A stretch of DNA of 64,000 nt, taken from NCBI RefSeq assembly GCF_001507855.1, contig NZ_LGEN01000003.1, positions 1 to 64,000 of the forward strand, in the 5' to 3' direction. This stretch comes from Halomonas sp. 54_146. Lineage in GTDB: Bacteria > Pseudomonadota > Gammaproteobacteria > Pseudomonadales > Halomonadaceae. The notes below the pieces were generated by a model. That model was not told the DNA's origin. It did not search any database and was given only the letters and a program-made list of their open reading frames with translations. The position numbers and the translations under genes are program-made. Each line of letters starts with the position of its first letter. Within the stretch, counting starts at the first letter, position 1. Positions 36,195 to 44,139 of this stretch are shown here, piece after piece.

Positions 36195-37064
36195 TTAACC
36201 GCGGCTGAGGGTGGTGCCGAGCAGGTGCTGGGCGCCGGGCACTAGCCACACTGGGTCTAGGCGGGTATTGGCGGCTTCAACACAAATAAAGTGGCGCGCT
36301 GCCTCGGCGGGGGTGTCGCTGGGGAGGTCGCTATCGGGGTGCCACACTACCGTGGAATCACTCGATTGCTTACCGATGCGTAGGCTGCGCTGGCCATCAT
36401 TGAGCAGCACGGCTTCATTGGTATGATAAATGCGGTCAACGGCACCGTGAACGGCCAGCGTGCCCTGCTGCTCGCTTTCCGCAAAGCCACGCAGTTTATC
36501 GAGGTAGCGCGCACCGGAAAGGCCTTCCAAGCGGCACTGGTGAACATCCGCAACGGCAAGGTAGGTGTGCAGCGCGCCGCTGGTTTTCACCGGCGTTTCG
36601 CCGATGTTTTCGCTAATCAACTCAACGTTTAAGCGCTGGGCGTTGGCTTGCACTACCAAGCGGGCGGTGAGCTGGGTATGCAGCGGGTGTTCCGGTGAAA
36701 GGTGGACTTCAATGCCTTCGGCGTGTTCATCAACAGCATCTAGACGCCAGGCGGCATGGCGGGCGAGGCCATGGAACGGGCCGTCGCGGTTGGGGCTTTC
36801 ATCGGCATAACGCTCGTCAGCAAACCACGGCCAGCACAGTGGAATGCCGCCGCGGATAGCGCCTGGCAGCGCTTGGGGCGTAGGCGTCAGCCATAGCCAG
36901 CCGGTATCCCCCGCGGGGCAGAAGTGCAGCACTTGAGCCCCCTGCAAGCTGATCACCAGCTCCCCCCACGGCATATTGAAAAGCACCACATCGCGGCCTT
37001 CCCAACGGGCCGTTTGCTGCCCTTGGGTATGGTTAACCAGTTGTGTGAGCGAGTCGGGGGTCAT
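36195..37064 (-). CDS. D-hexose-6-phosphate mutarotase (aldose 1-epimerase family)
   Basis: 289 residues. Interconverts alpha and beta anomers of glucose 6-phosphate or related hexose phosphates in the cytoplasm. The segments GGIPLCWPWFAD, GLARHAAWRL with the catalytic histidine, SGALHTYLAVADV and the late FICVEAAN (catalytic glutamate) match the YeaD family. I start at ATG 37064, which has AAAGGAAAAG upstream; the frame runs open to 37133, but that part is unlike the family. Stands alone. Confidence 0.92.
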   Translation of the reverse strand: MTPDSLTQLVNHTQGQQTARWEGRDVVLFNMPWGELVISLQGAQVLHFCPAGDTGWLWLTPTPQALPGAIRGGIPLCWPWFADERYADESPNRDGPFHGLARHAAWRLDAVDEHAEGIEVHLSPEHPLHTQLTARLVVQANAQRLNVELISENIGETPVKTSGALHTYLAVADVHQCRLEGLSGARYLDKLRGFAESEQQGTLAVHGAVDRIYHTNEAVLLNDGQRSLRIGKQSSDSTVVWHPDSDLPSDTPAEAARHFICVEAANTRLDPVWLVPGAQHLLGTTLSRG

Positions 37065-37256
37065 GACTTTTCCTTTAAGAGTTGCCAGGTATCTATACTG
37101 AGAGGCTGCGAACAACCGATAGGCATCGAACACTAACGCTGTGTGCTATGGTAGAACAAGCGTGACGGCTAGGTAAAACGCGTATACGTAAAACTAAAAC
37201 CCGTCACTTTAAACCGTAAATTTTAAAACGTTAATAAATGATAGTAAGGAGACTAT

Positions 37257-37499
37257 ATGGGCTTTATTGCATGGTTGATCATTGGTGGCTTGGCTGGTTG
37301 GATTGCCGGCAACATCATGCGCGGCGGCGGTTTTGGCATTTTGGGTAACATCGGTGTTGGGGTCGTTGGTGCGGTCATTGGCGGTTTTTTGTTCAGCCTT
37401 TTAGGCCTCTCATCCGGTGGCTTTATTGGCTCGTTAGTCACCGCGATTGTAGGTGCCGTGGTGCTCTTGTGGGTGATTAGCAAGGTGAGACAAGCGTAG
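37257..37499 (+). CDS. GlsB/YeaQ/YmgE family stress-response membrane protein
   Basis: 80 residues, three hydrophobic segments rich in glycine: FIAWLIIGGLAGWIAGNIM, FGILGNIGVGVVGAVIGGFLF and VTAIVGAVVLLWVISKV. This is the transglycosylase-associated (GlsB/YeaQ) family of small inner membrane proteins often induced by stress. Function not known in detail. TAAGGAGACTAT before the ATG is a strong ribosome site. Single-gene unit with its own terminator. Confidence 0.93.
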   Translation: MGFIAWLIIGGLAGWIAGNIMRGGGFGILGNIGVGVVGAVIGGFLFSLLGLSSGGFIGSLVTAIVGAVVLLWVISKVRQA

Positions 37500-37538
37500 C
37501 GGATCAAATAGCGACTGAATTAACCAACTGGTATGACA

Positions 37539-37570
37539 ACCGCCCGGCCTTGTGCTGGGCGGTGTTATTT
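37539..37570 (+). terminator. terminator of the YeaQ-family gene
   Basis: ACCGCCC / GGGCGGT stem, 11-base loop, followed by GTTATTTTG. Confidence 0.85.
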
Positions 37571-37712
37571 TGTATCTACCGATATCTATTAATGCCTATC
37601 AGCGCCTAATTAGTACCTACGGCTGTCGGTGTTCTCGCCACTTTCCGTTACACTAGGCGGCTTTATTCCGGCGTTTGGCTGGTGATGACATTGTGCTTTT
37701 TCGAGGTGCCTC

Positions 37713-40178
37713 TTGATCGATGCGTTAAATGCCTGGTGGGCCCAACAGCTAGTGCTGTGTGATTGGGCGTTTACTCCTCATCCGCTGGCGGTCGATGCAG
37801 GGGCAGCCGAGCAGCGTCTGCTGCAGCTGGGAATTACCGACCGGGGAGAGCTTGCCGAGCAGCTATTCCACGGGTTGGGAGCACCCGCAGGCCATGCCGA
37901 CCGTTTGCTCTGTGCGCTTGAGTGGGCGGCGCTGGCCGGTGCCGCGGGCTGGTTAGAGACTGAGCAGGCGCGAACCTGGGCGCATCATTTAACCCGCCGC
38001 ATCACCAGTGATTATAGCGATTTACGCGCTTGGCTGGCCGATTTACGCCGCGCGCTAGGTGCGCGGGGCTGGGAAGTAGGCGCTGATGATCGCTTTATTG
38101 ACGCTTGCCAAGCGTTGGCCAATCTTGAATCAGACGGCGAGGGCGTTACCTGGGAGACCCTTGAAAACGCGCTGAATGAACTTCCCGCCCCCGCTTCGCT
38201 CTGGCCCCAGCAGCCCCAGGCGCAAAGCTGGCGGCTATGCGCGCTATTTCGGCCGATTATTGTCTATCCTGCTAGCCAAACCGATTGGCCTGACGCCGCC
38301 GAATGGCTGGCCCACGTGTGGGATGTCCACGACCGTGATGCGCTACTGGGGGTGATGCTCTGGTTAGGCGCTCAGGGCGAGCGCCAGCGCTGGGATATCG
38401 AAGCCCGCGAGCTATTGAGCATGGATAACGCTCAACGCATGGAGTGGCAGCGCAGCGTGGTGGAAGAGTCGCCCTATGCGCCGGTGCTGAATAAGTTCGT
38501 AAGCCAGGGGGAACCTCTAGAATGGGCGGCGTGGGATTGGCTGCGTATAGTCGAGCTTGCCTGGGCCGGGGCGTGCTGTGGCTGGCTAAACCAGGAGGAG
38601 GCCGATGACTTGGCGGGGCACGCCGCCGACTTGATCAGCCGCCGTTATCATGATTGGTACGCGGTGCTTAACGCCTATGGGCGTGGGCAGAGCCTGTTTG
38701 ACGGCATTGACCGGCGGGGTAAAACGCCCAGCGAGCGGCATCAGCTACTGCTGCACAGTGCCCATAGCCCCTGGAAGCGTTCTCCCGGTGAGCTTTTAGA
38801 TGAGCCTACCCGCAAGGCCTCTCAGGCGCGTATTCGGCAATGGCGTAATACACCCCATCACTGGCTGTTGGCACTGGCAAGCGTGCGCGAACCGGATGCC
38901 ATGCTGCGCCAGATCGACCCCTCAGCGGCGCTGCCTGAAGAGCAACGTGCCGACGCCGCGCTGTACCTACAGGAGTCACTAGGCCTGCATGCCGATGAGG
39001 GCGCGGGGGCGTTGGCGCGTTACTGGTTGCCCGCCCAGGCGCACCATCTTAATCAGCTGGCGGCTGACGCTGTACACGGCGTTTTACCGCCCTCGCAAAG
39101 CTGGTTTGGCCAGCCAACACCCGAAGAGCTGAAGCAGCGCAACGCTCTTAAAGGCGTCAGCAGGCACGCGGCCACTATTCATATGGCTGAAAAGTTTGCT
39201 TTCTACTTACATATGTCGTTAGACAGCGGCCTGTTAGCGCATGACCCATTAATGGAATACGCTAGTGCCCTGCGCAGCTGCCTATGTCGATTTTACCCTA
39301 ATGCCAAGCGCTTATTAGAAGCGTGGTTTGCCTGGGAAAGCTGCCTGCCCGAGCCTGAGCATGCCTCGCTGGTGAATGAAGTTATTTGGCACATGGAAGA
39401 TCCTGGCAGCCTGTTTCACTGGCTGGACTGGCGCCACGATGCCTGGCGCGAGCCGGGTTGCCGTCCTACCTTGAGCCACTTCACCGCGATGTCGCTGGTG
39501 GGGCCATTGAACAGTGCGGTGTGGAGTGAACCACAGCCCGAGAGTGCCCGTGAGTGCGCTGAGATTCGCGAGTGGGTGGATAGCCACTACCATTTGAACA
39601 GTGCCGAGGATATGCAGGAGTTCTTGGCTTATATGCTTGAGTCAGGAGATCGCCAGGAGTATCAGATTAACTACGCCCCCTATACGCTGAACCCTGAACG
39701 GCTGGACGCTGAAATCGCCATTATGGAGTCTGGCGACTGCGCTGAAGAGGATCGCCAGCATCTCCTACGCTTGTGCCGCGTGCGCGACAATGAAGATGGC
39801 TGCAATGAGGTGGATATGGCGGCCTGGGATATTGCCCAGCTGGTGGATTTAGCCATTGCGGCGCGTCAGCTAGGCTGGCTCGATAGCGCTGCCTTTGCCA
39901 AGGTGTTGGATAGCGCTTATCAATTGGCAGCGGATCATTACGCCGGATGGCAGGAGTACGCCATGGGAATGTATGCAGGCTTCTCGTTTTTTATGGGCGA
40001 AACGCCTGAGCGGGAAAGTTTTTTAGCGGGTTTTCGCCAGGCGCTAGTGGCTTGGGTATGCGGTGCGCCGGTGTTGGCTGGCCCGTGGGTGAGCCTCGAT
40101 TTTCCAGGCAATAAACCGCGCCATTTCGCGCCATTGCATATCGATACCCTTCCGGGGGATCAGCGCACCTTACATTGA
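37713..40178 (+). CDS. large cytoplasmic protein with three DUF1266-like repeats
   Basis: 821 residues, no signal peptide or membrane helix. Three related helical segments stand out: about residues 65-117 (ALEWAALAGAAGWLETEQA), 273-332 (WDWLRIVELAWAGACCGWLNQEEA) and 705-765 (WDIAQLVDLAIAARQLGWLDSAAF). Each has the pattern Trp, helix with Ala/Gly, Gly-Trp-Leu, acidic turn, then YxxWxxxxxxYxxG. This fits the DUF1266 domain (YbeU/YbeR type), of unknown function. Very rich in Trp, Ala and Leu. Start TTG 37713 with GAGG six bases before it. No partner gene nearby. Confidence 0.7.
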   Translation: MIDALNAWWAQQLVLCDWAFTPHPLAVDAGAAEQRLLQLGITDRGELAEQLFHGLGAPAGHADRLLCALEWAALAGAAGWLETEQARTWAHHLTRRITSDYSDLRAWLADLRRALGARGWEVGADDRFIDACQALANLESDGEGVTWETLENALNELPAPASLWPQQPQAQSWRLCALFRPIIVYPASQTDWPDAAEWLAHVWDVHDRDALLGVMLWLGAQGERQRWDIEARELLSMDNAQRMEWQRSVVEESPYAPVLNKFVSQGEPLEWAAWDWLRIVELAWAGACCGWLNQEEADDLAGHAADLISRRYHDWYAVLNAYGRGQSLFDGIDRRGKTPSERHQLLLHSAHSPWKRSPGELLDEPTRKASQARIRQWRNTPHHWLLALASVREPDAMLRQIDPSAALPEEQRADAALYLQESLGLHADEGAGALARYWLPAQAHHLNQLAADAVHGVLPPSQSWFGQPTPEELKQRNALKGVSRHAATIHMAEKFAFYLHMSLDSGLLAHDPLMEYASALRSCLCRFYPNAKRLLEAWFAWESCLPEPEHASLVNEVIWHMEDPGSLFHWLDWRHDAWREPGCRPTLSHFTAMSLVGPLNSAVWSEPQPESARECAEIREWVDSHYHLNSAEDMQEFLAYMLESGDRQEYQINYAPYTLNPERLDAEIAIMESGDCAEEDRQHLLRLCRVRDNEDGCNEVDMAAWDIAQLVDLAIAARQLGWLDSAAFAKVLDSAYQLAADHYAGWQEYAMGMYAGFSFFMGETPERESFLAGFRQALVAWVCGAPVLAGPWVSLDFPGNKPRHFAPLHIDTLPGDQRTLH

Positions 40179-40247
40179 CGCTCGCCAAACCTATGAGAAC
40201 TAGCTTATAGTCGTGAGCGTAAATAATTGGTTTAGGCATACCTTGCC

Positions 40248-40271
40248 CTTATCAATATTCTTATCAATGTC
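40248..40271. repeat. 12-bp tandem duplication before the NlpC gene
   Basis: CTTATCAATATT at 40248 and CTTATCAATGTC at 40260, 14 bases before the start codon, so it lies in the translation initiation region. Confidence 0.75.
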
Positions 40272-40285
40272 ATGAGGTTAATCGC

Positions 40286-40918
40286 ATGGTTGCGCTGCCA
40301 CGCCCCGCTGTGACCGCTGTCCGTGTTGTAAGTGTTTGTTTTTTAGTTACGTTGTTTGCTGGGTGTGCAGGCTCTGCGCGGCAGAGCAATATGCAGGCTC
40401 CAGATAATTATTTTTCGATGTCGTTGCCAGGCATGGGGGCAAACCCGCAGATGTCGCCGGTTGACCCCATCAACGCCCAGTTGCGTAGCCTGCAAGTACC
40501 GCCGCCAACGGCGGTGCGCGAGGCGCTACTGGCACAGCACCAGCGCTGGGCAGGAACGCCGTATCGAATTGGTGGCACCTCAGAACGAGGGATTGACTGT
40601 TCTGCCTTGGTTCGCAATGTTTATCGAGACACTTTTAATTTAGAGCTTCCGCGTTCCACCCGTGGCCAAGTACACGAGGGACGCCCGATCGACCGCCAAG
40701 AGCTGCAGGCGGGCGATCTGGTGTTCTTCAATCCTCCGGGGCGCTATAACCACGTGGGAATCTATGTGGGTGATGGCTATTTCCTCCATGCCTCGACCTC
40801 TAAAGGGGTGATTATTTCCAGCCTGGACAATAGTTACTGGCGTCGCCATTACTGGCAGTCACGCCGTGCCCTGGAGCCCGCTCATTTGGCCCAGCTAAGC
40901 GGTAGTGTTTTCCAGTAG
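40286..40918 (+). CDS. NlpC/P60 family peptidoglycan hydrolase lipoprotein
   Basis: 210 residues. A signal peptide ends in the lipobox LFAGC, so Cys27 is probably acylated and the protein anchored to the outer membrane. The C40 peptidase domain (about 78-200) has Cys105 in GIDCSALVRNVY, His156 in YNHVGIYVGDG and His168 in FLHASTS as its catalytic set. It resembles Spr/MepS, which cuts peptide cross-links in peptidoglycan. Followed 26 bases later by the MFS gene, perhaps without functional link. Confidence 0.92.
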   Translation: MVALPRPAVTAVRVVSVCFLVTLFAGCAGSARQSNMQAPDNYFSMSLPGMGANPQMSPVDPINAQLRSLQVPPPTAVREALLAQHQRWAGTPYRIGGTSERGIDCSALVRNVYRDTFNLELPRSTRGQVHEGRPIDRQELQAGDLVFFNPPGRYNHVGIYVGDGYFLHASTSKGVIISSLDNSYWRRHYWQSRRALEPAHLAQLSGSVFQ

Positions 40919-40944
40919 TCAGACCTTTCACTGTTAGGAATGGC

Positions 40945-42135
40945 ATGATTGAAGCCAAAACGCGCGCCTGGTGGCGCGCCACCTTGGCGCTTTGCCTTGG
41001 TTCATTTCTTGTTTTTATTAATCTGTATGCGCCGCAACCGCTGTTACCCGGGTTAAAAGAGGCTTACGACGTCTCGACCCTGGGCGTTGGCCTGTTGATG
41101 TCGGTATCGACGCTCTCTCTGGCTCTAGCATTATTAGTATTTGGGCCGCTCTCGGATGCCATCGGTCGCGAAGGCATCATGCGCATTACTCTACTGCTTG
41201 CCGGTGCCTGTTCCATTGCCTTGGCATTCGCGCCCACCTTTGAAAGCTTATTGCTGTTGCGCCTTGTGCAGGGGTTTGTGTTGGGTGGGTTGCCGGCGGT
41301 CGCTATTGCCTGGATGGGCGATGAGTTCGAGAAGCCCGCTCTATTAAGCGCTGTGGGGCTATATATCGGCGCTAACTCACTCGGTGGAATCAGTGGGCGT
41401 ATCGTCGGTGGTGCCGCGGCAGAGGTGGGCGGCCCCTCCGCGGCGTTTCTTGCCGTAGGGGTAATGACTCTGGTCGGCTGCGTGGTGTTTTGGCGCCTGT
41501 TGCCCAATAGCCGCGCCTTCACTCCCCAGCGCTTTGAACTGCGCAAAGCAGCAAGAGATCTGCTCGGCCATTTACGCAGCCCGGTGCTACTCGCCGCTTA
41601 TTGCTTGGGTGGTATCAATTTTTTGATCTTTATTAACCAATACAGTTACATCACCTTTCGATTGGCGGCAGCGCCGTATCAGCTAGCCGCTAGTGGGCTG
41701 GGGCTGATTTTTTTGACCTACCTCGGCGGCACCTTCGGCTCGATGATTTCCGGGCGTTTAGCCGCGCGGTTTTCGCCTGCCGCCTGCATGATGGTGGGCG
41801 TGATGATTATCATGCTGGGCACGGCGATCACCTTATCGAATTCGCTAGTGATGATTATTGTCGGCTTAAGCGTTAATGCCTTTGGCTTTTTCCTGGCGCA
41901 TTCGCTGGCTTCAAGCTGGGTAGGGCGTTATGCCCAGGGCGCTCGGGGCAGCGCTTCTGCGCTCTATCTGGTGTTTTACTATGTAGGGGCGAGCTTAGGA
42001 GGGTTCTGGCTGGAGCCGTTCTGGCGCTGGGCCGGTTGGCCGGGGGTGAGCGTAGGTTCGTGGCTGCTGCTCAGCATTACGCTGATGATCGCTTTCGGCC
42101 TATGGCGTTTTGAGCGTCGCCAAACGGTTAGCTAG
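40945..42135 (+). CDS. MFS transporter
   Basis: 396 residues, twelve predicted helices. FINLYAPQPLLPGLKEAYDVS and GPLSDAIGREGIMRITLLLAGA (the conserved loop 2-3 motif) place it in the YnfM/YdhP-like drug-efflux branch of the major facilitator superfamily. Substrate unknown. AGGA seven bases before ATG. It shares a bidirectional terminator with the convergent slyD gene. Confidence 0.9.
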   Translation: MIEAKTRAWWRATLALCLGSFLVFINLYAPQPLLPGLKEAYDVSTLGVGLLMSVSTLSLALALLVFGPLSDAIGREGIMRITLLLAGACSIALAFAPTFESLLLLRLVQGFVLGGLPAVAIAWMGDEFEKPALLSAVGLYIGANSLGGISGRIVGGAAAEVGGPSAAFLAVGVMTLVGCVVFWRLLPNSRAFTPQRFELRKAARDLLGHLRSPVLLAAYCLGGINFLIFINQYSYITFRLAAAPYQLAASGLGLIFLTYLGGTFGSMISGRLAARFSPAACMMVGVMIIMLGTAITLSNSLVMIIVGLSVNAFGFFLAHSLASSWVGRYAQGARGSASALYLVFYYVGASLGGFWLEPFWRWAGWPGVSVGSWLLLSITLMIAFGLWRFERRQTVS

Positions 42136-42164
42136 CGTTGTGTTAGTTAAGTTTTAAAGCAATA

Positions 42165-42213
42165 GGCATAAAAAAGGTGACCCGCAGGAGGCATAAAAAA
42201 GGTGACCCGCAGG
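42165..42213. repeat. 25-bp tandem duplication of a terminator arm
   Basis: Units start at 42165 and 42190: ggcat, A6, GGTGACCCGCAGG. Only the second has the matching GGTCACC arm, so the first is an idle copy of half a terminator. Confidence 0.93.
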
Positions 42214-42224
42214 TCACCTTTTTT
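42195..42224. terminator. bidirectional terminator between MFS gene and slyD
   Basis: A6-GGTGACC-CGCA-GGTCACC-T6, a near-ideal two-way terminator. Confidence 0.93.
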
Positions 42225-42257
42225 GAACGCTTTCTTCAGAACAAGCGCGCGGGCGTT

Positions 42258-42740
42258 TTAGTGCTCAACGCCGCCTTCACCGTGCACGTGGCCGTGCTCA
42301 ACTTCTTCAGCACTCGCTTCACGTACTTCAGCGATCTCAACGTCAAAGTTGAGCTGCTGGCCTGCCAGCGGGTGGTTGCCATCAACAACGACCGTGTCGC
42401 CTTCAACTTTCTTGACGGTAACCATCAACGGGCCGCCTTGAGTCTGGGCTTGGAACTGCATGCCCGGCTCAATGCTCTCAACGCCCTGGAAGGCATCGCG
42501 AGGTACTTCTTGCATCAGCTGCTCTTGTAGCTCGCCGTAGCCTTCTTCGGGAGATACAGTGACGTTTAGCTTGTCACCTGCTACACGGCCTTCTAAACCT
42601 TTTTCAAGGCCCGGAATAATGTTGCCAGCGCCGTGCAGGTAAGTGAGCGGCTCACGGCCTTCAGAACTGTCTAGCACTTCACCTGCATCGTTGGTCAGGG
42701 TGTAGTGAAACGCGACAACCGAGTTTTGCGCAATTTGCAT
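42258..42740 (-). CDS. slyD: FKBP-type peptidyl-prolyl isomerase, SlyD type
   Basis: 160 residues from ATG 42740 (AAAGGTTATTCC upstream). The FKBP domain is split by an insert-in-flap chaperone domain: VVAFHYTLTNDAGEVLDSS and YLHGAGNIIPGLEKGLEG, then the flap insert, then PLAGQQLNFDVEI. The C-terminal tail EHGHVHGEGGVEH is a short His-rich metal-binding tail. SlyD helps folding and nickel handling in the cytoplasm; the short tail suggests weaker metal binding than in E. coli. Confidence 0.93.
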   Translation of the reverse strand: MQIAQNSVVAFHYTLTNDAGEVLDSSEGREPLTYLHGAGNIIPGLEKGLEGRVAGDKLNVTVSPEEGYGELQEQLMQEVPRDAFQGVESIEPGMQFQAQTQGGPLMVTVKKVEGDTVVVDGNHPLAGQQLNFDVEIAEVREASAEEVEHGHVHGEGGVEH

Positions 42741-42916
42741 GGAATAACCTTTCGGTGAGTGCATGTCCCAACATGGTAACGCGTGTGGGTCGGCTTGTCA
42801 GGGGGTAAGCCGGGTTTTTCCACCCTCAAGCCTTTAGCGGTATTGCGCCTGGGAGGGTCCGAGGATACCCTACAGCAACCACTTTTCCACCTGACATACA
42901 CTCACTGGAGTCCGTT

Positions 42917-43198
42917 ATGACCATTTTCTTGATTTGGGTTGTTGCCTTTGTCCTGATTGCTTATTTTGCTAATAAGCGTTGGGAAAGCGGCTTTAGCCAA
43001 GGGCTAGACAAAATGTTGCCTAGCGTGATGAAAAGCCACGGCGACAACCGCTATATGTGGGTAGCTGCCGTTGCAGTGCTGGGCGCGACGACATTGATCC
43101 GCCCCGTTGATGTGCTGCTGGTGGTCATTTTGCTGGCATTGATTGGGTTGGCGGTGTTCAAACTGGCCAACTGGGCGAGCAGCAAAGCCACTCATTAA
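42917..43198 (+). CDS. small membrane protein, unknown function
   Basis: 93 residues: an N-terminal helix (MTIFLIWVVAFVLIAYFA), a basic loop, then two close helices (WVAAVAVLGATTLI and VLLVVILLALIGLAVF). No family recognised. CTGGAGTCCGTT before ATG and a following terminator support a real gene. A 13-bp duplication copies its stop codon downstream. Confidence 0.72.
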   Translation: MTIFLIWVVAFVLIAYFANKRWESGFSQGLDKMLPSVMKSHGDNRYMWVAAVAVLGATTLIRPVDVLLVVILLALIGLAVFKLANWASSKATH

Positions 43199-43211
43199 AG
43201 CGACTCATTAA
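43190..43211 (+). repeat. 13-bp tandem duplication containing a stop codon
   Basis: ACTCATTAA at 43190 (with the gene's TAA) and at 43203. Confidence 0.82.
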
Positions 43212-43230
43212 GAGCCCCGCTTTAAAAGCA

Positions 43231-43268
43231 AAACAGCCCGGCCATGTTGATGGTCGGGCTGTTTTTTT
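43231..43268. terminator. terminator after the small membrane protein
   Basis: AACAGCCCG / CGGGCTGTT stem with an inner CCA/TGG, followed by T7. Confidence 0.92.
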
Positions 43269-43298
43269 ATGGTGTTACTTAATATTTCATGGTGTAAG

Positions 43299-43769
43299 TT
43301 AATAGGGCGCAACGCTCATGCTGGCCCCGCTACCAATCAAGCGTACTCGCTGGCCGGCCTGGAACTGACGGTCTGCACGTTGAACAACGACAACATCGGT
43401 ACCGTCATCACGACGAATTTCCATTTCCAATGCGTTAACGCGGTTAGTCGCATCTTCAGCGGCCGTACCCGCTACTGCACCGCCTAGGGCACCTGCAACC
43501 GTTGCCAGCTGACGACCCGAGCCGCCGCCTACCTGATTGCCCAGAAGCCCACCGATAACCGCGCCACCACCGCTGCCTAACAGACCGCCTGCGCGGCTTT
43601 CAGCCTGAATCTGTACCGGACGAACCGCCACGATGGTGCCATAAGTGACGCTTTGCCCCGTTTGCGCTTGGCTGCCGCGATAAACATCGCCAGAGTAGCC
43701 AGCCGTGTTGGCGCAGCCTGCTAGCGTGAGAATACTTAGTGCGGCAACAGGTAAGAGAAGACGTTTCAT
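43299..43769 (-). CDS. SlyB-like outer membrane lipoprotein with glycine zipper
   Basis: 156 residues; lipobox LAGC gives acylated Cys19. The middle (about 60-105) is a glycine-zipper 2TM domain: GGLLGSGGGAVIGGLLGNQVGGGSG and VAGALGGAVAGTAAED. The tail (VVVVQRADRQFQAGQRVRLIGSG) is a small beta domain. This is the SlyB/Pcp family, which supports outer membrane integrity. GGAGGTTTTA before ATG. Confidence 0.9.
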   Translation of the reverse strand: MKRLLLPVAALSILTLAGCANTAGYSGDVYRGSQAQTGQSVTYGTIVAVRPVQIQAESRAGGLLGSGGGAVIGGLLGNQVGGGSGRQLATVAGALGGAVAGTAAEDATNRVNALEMEIRRDDGTDVVVVQRADRQFQAGQRVRLIGSGASMSVAPY

Positions 43770-43810
43770 TAAAACCTCCGTGGCATATCTATTCGTATAA
43801 CCATCATAGG

Positions 43811-43844
43811 ATTGATAGTAGTTTAAAATTGATAGCAGTTATAG
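43811..43844. repeat. 17-bp tandem duplication
   Basis: ATTGATAGTAGTTTAAA at 43811 and ATTGATAGCAGTTATAG at 43828, in the upstream region of the minus-strand SlyB-like gene. Confidence 0.8.
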
Positions 43845-44009
43845 AACGGTGTTCGTTAATAGTAACCGATGCTAATACTTTTGACCAGCAAGCGGCAGAA
43901 AAGATCAAAGCTGAATACTGAAAACGGTAGCTAAAAAAGTAGCCAATAAAAATAGCATAGACGAGAGTGTAACAGCGTAATAAGAAAACAGTGTGTAAAT
44001 AGCGGTAGG

Positions 44010-44057
44010 TAACCAACAGGCAACCTGGCCAACAGGCAACCTAACCAACAGGCAATC
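44010..44057. repeat. 16-bp tandem repeat, 3 copies
   Basis: TAACCAACAGGCAACC at 44010, TGGCCAACAGGCAACC at 44026, TAACCAACAGGCAATC at 44042. Confidence 0.95.
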
Positions 44058-44062
44058 AAAAA

Positions 44063-44085
44063 CAGGAGACCCGGAGGCCTCCTGC
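44063..44085 (-). terminator. terminator of aceA
   Basis: On the minus strand, CAGGAGGCC / GGTCTCCTG-type stem followed by TTTTTG. Confidence 0.75.
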
Positions 44086-44089
44086 TGCA

Positions 44090-44117
44090 GATTTTACAAA
44101 GTGGATTTTACAAAGTG
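44090..44117. repeat. exact 14-bp tandem duplication
   Basis: GATTTTACAAAGTG at 44090 and 44104, identical, between aceA and its terminator. Confidence 0.95.
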
Positions 44118-44139
44118 AGAAGGCGTTAACGCCTGCTCA

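Larger units (their letters stand above)
43770..44139. other. intergenic region between SlyB-like gene and aceA
   Basis: 370 bases without a gene, A+T-rich. Holds three tandem repeat blocks (43811-43844, 44010-44057, 44090-44117) and the aceA terminator (44063-44085). Confidence 0.75.
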
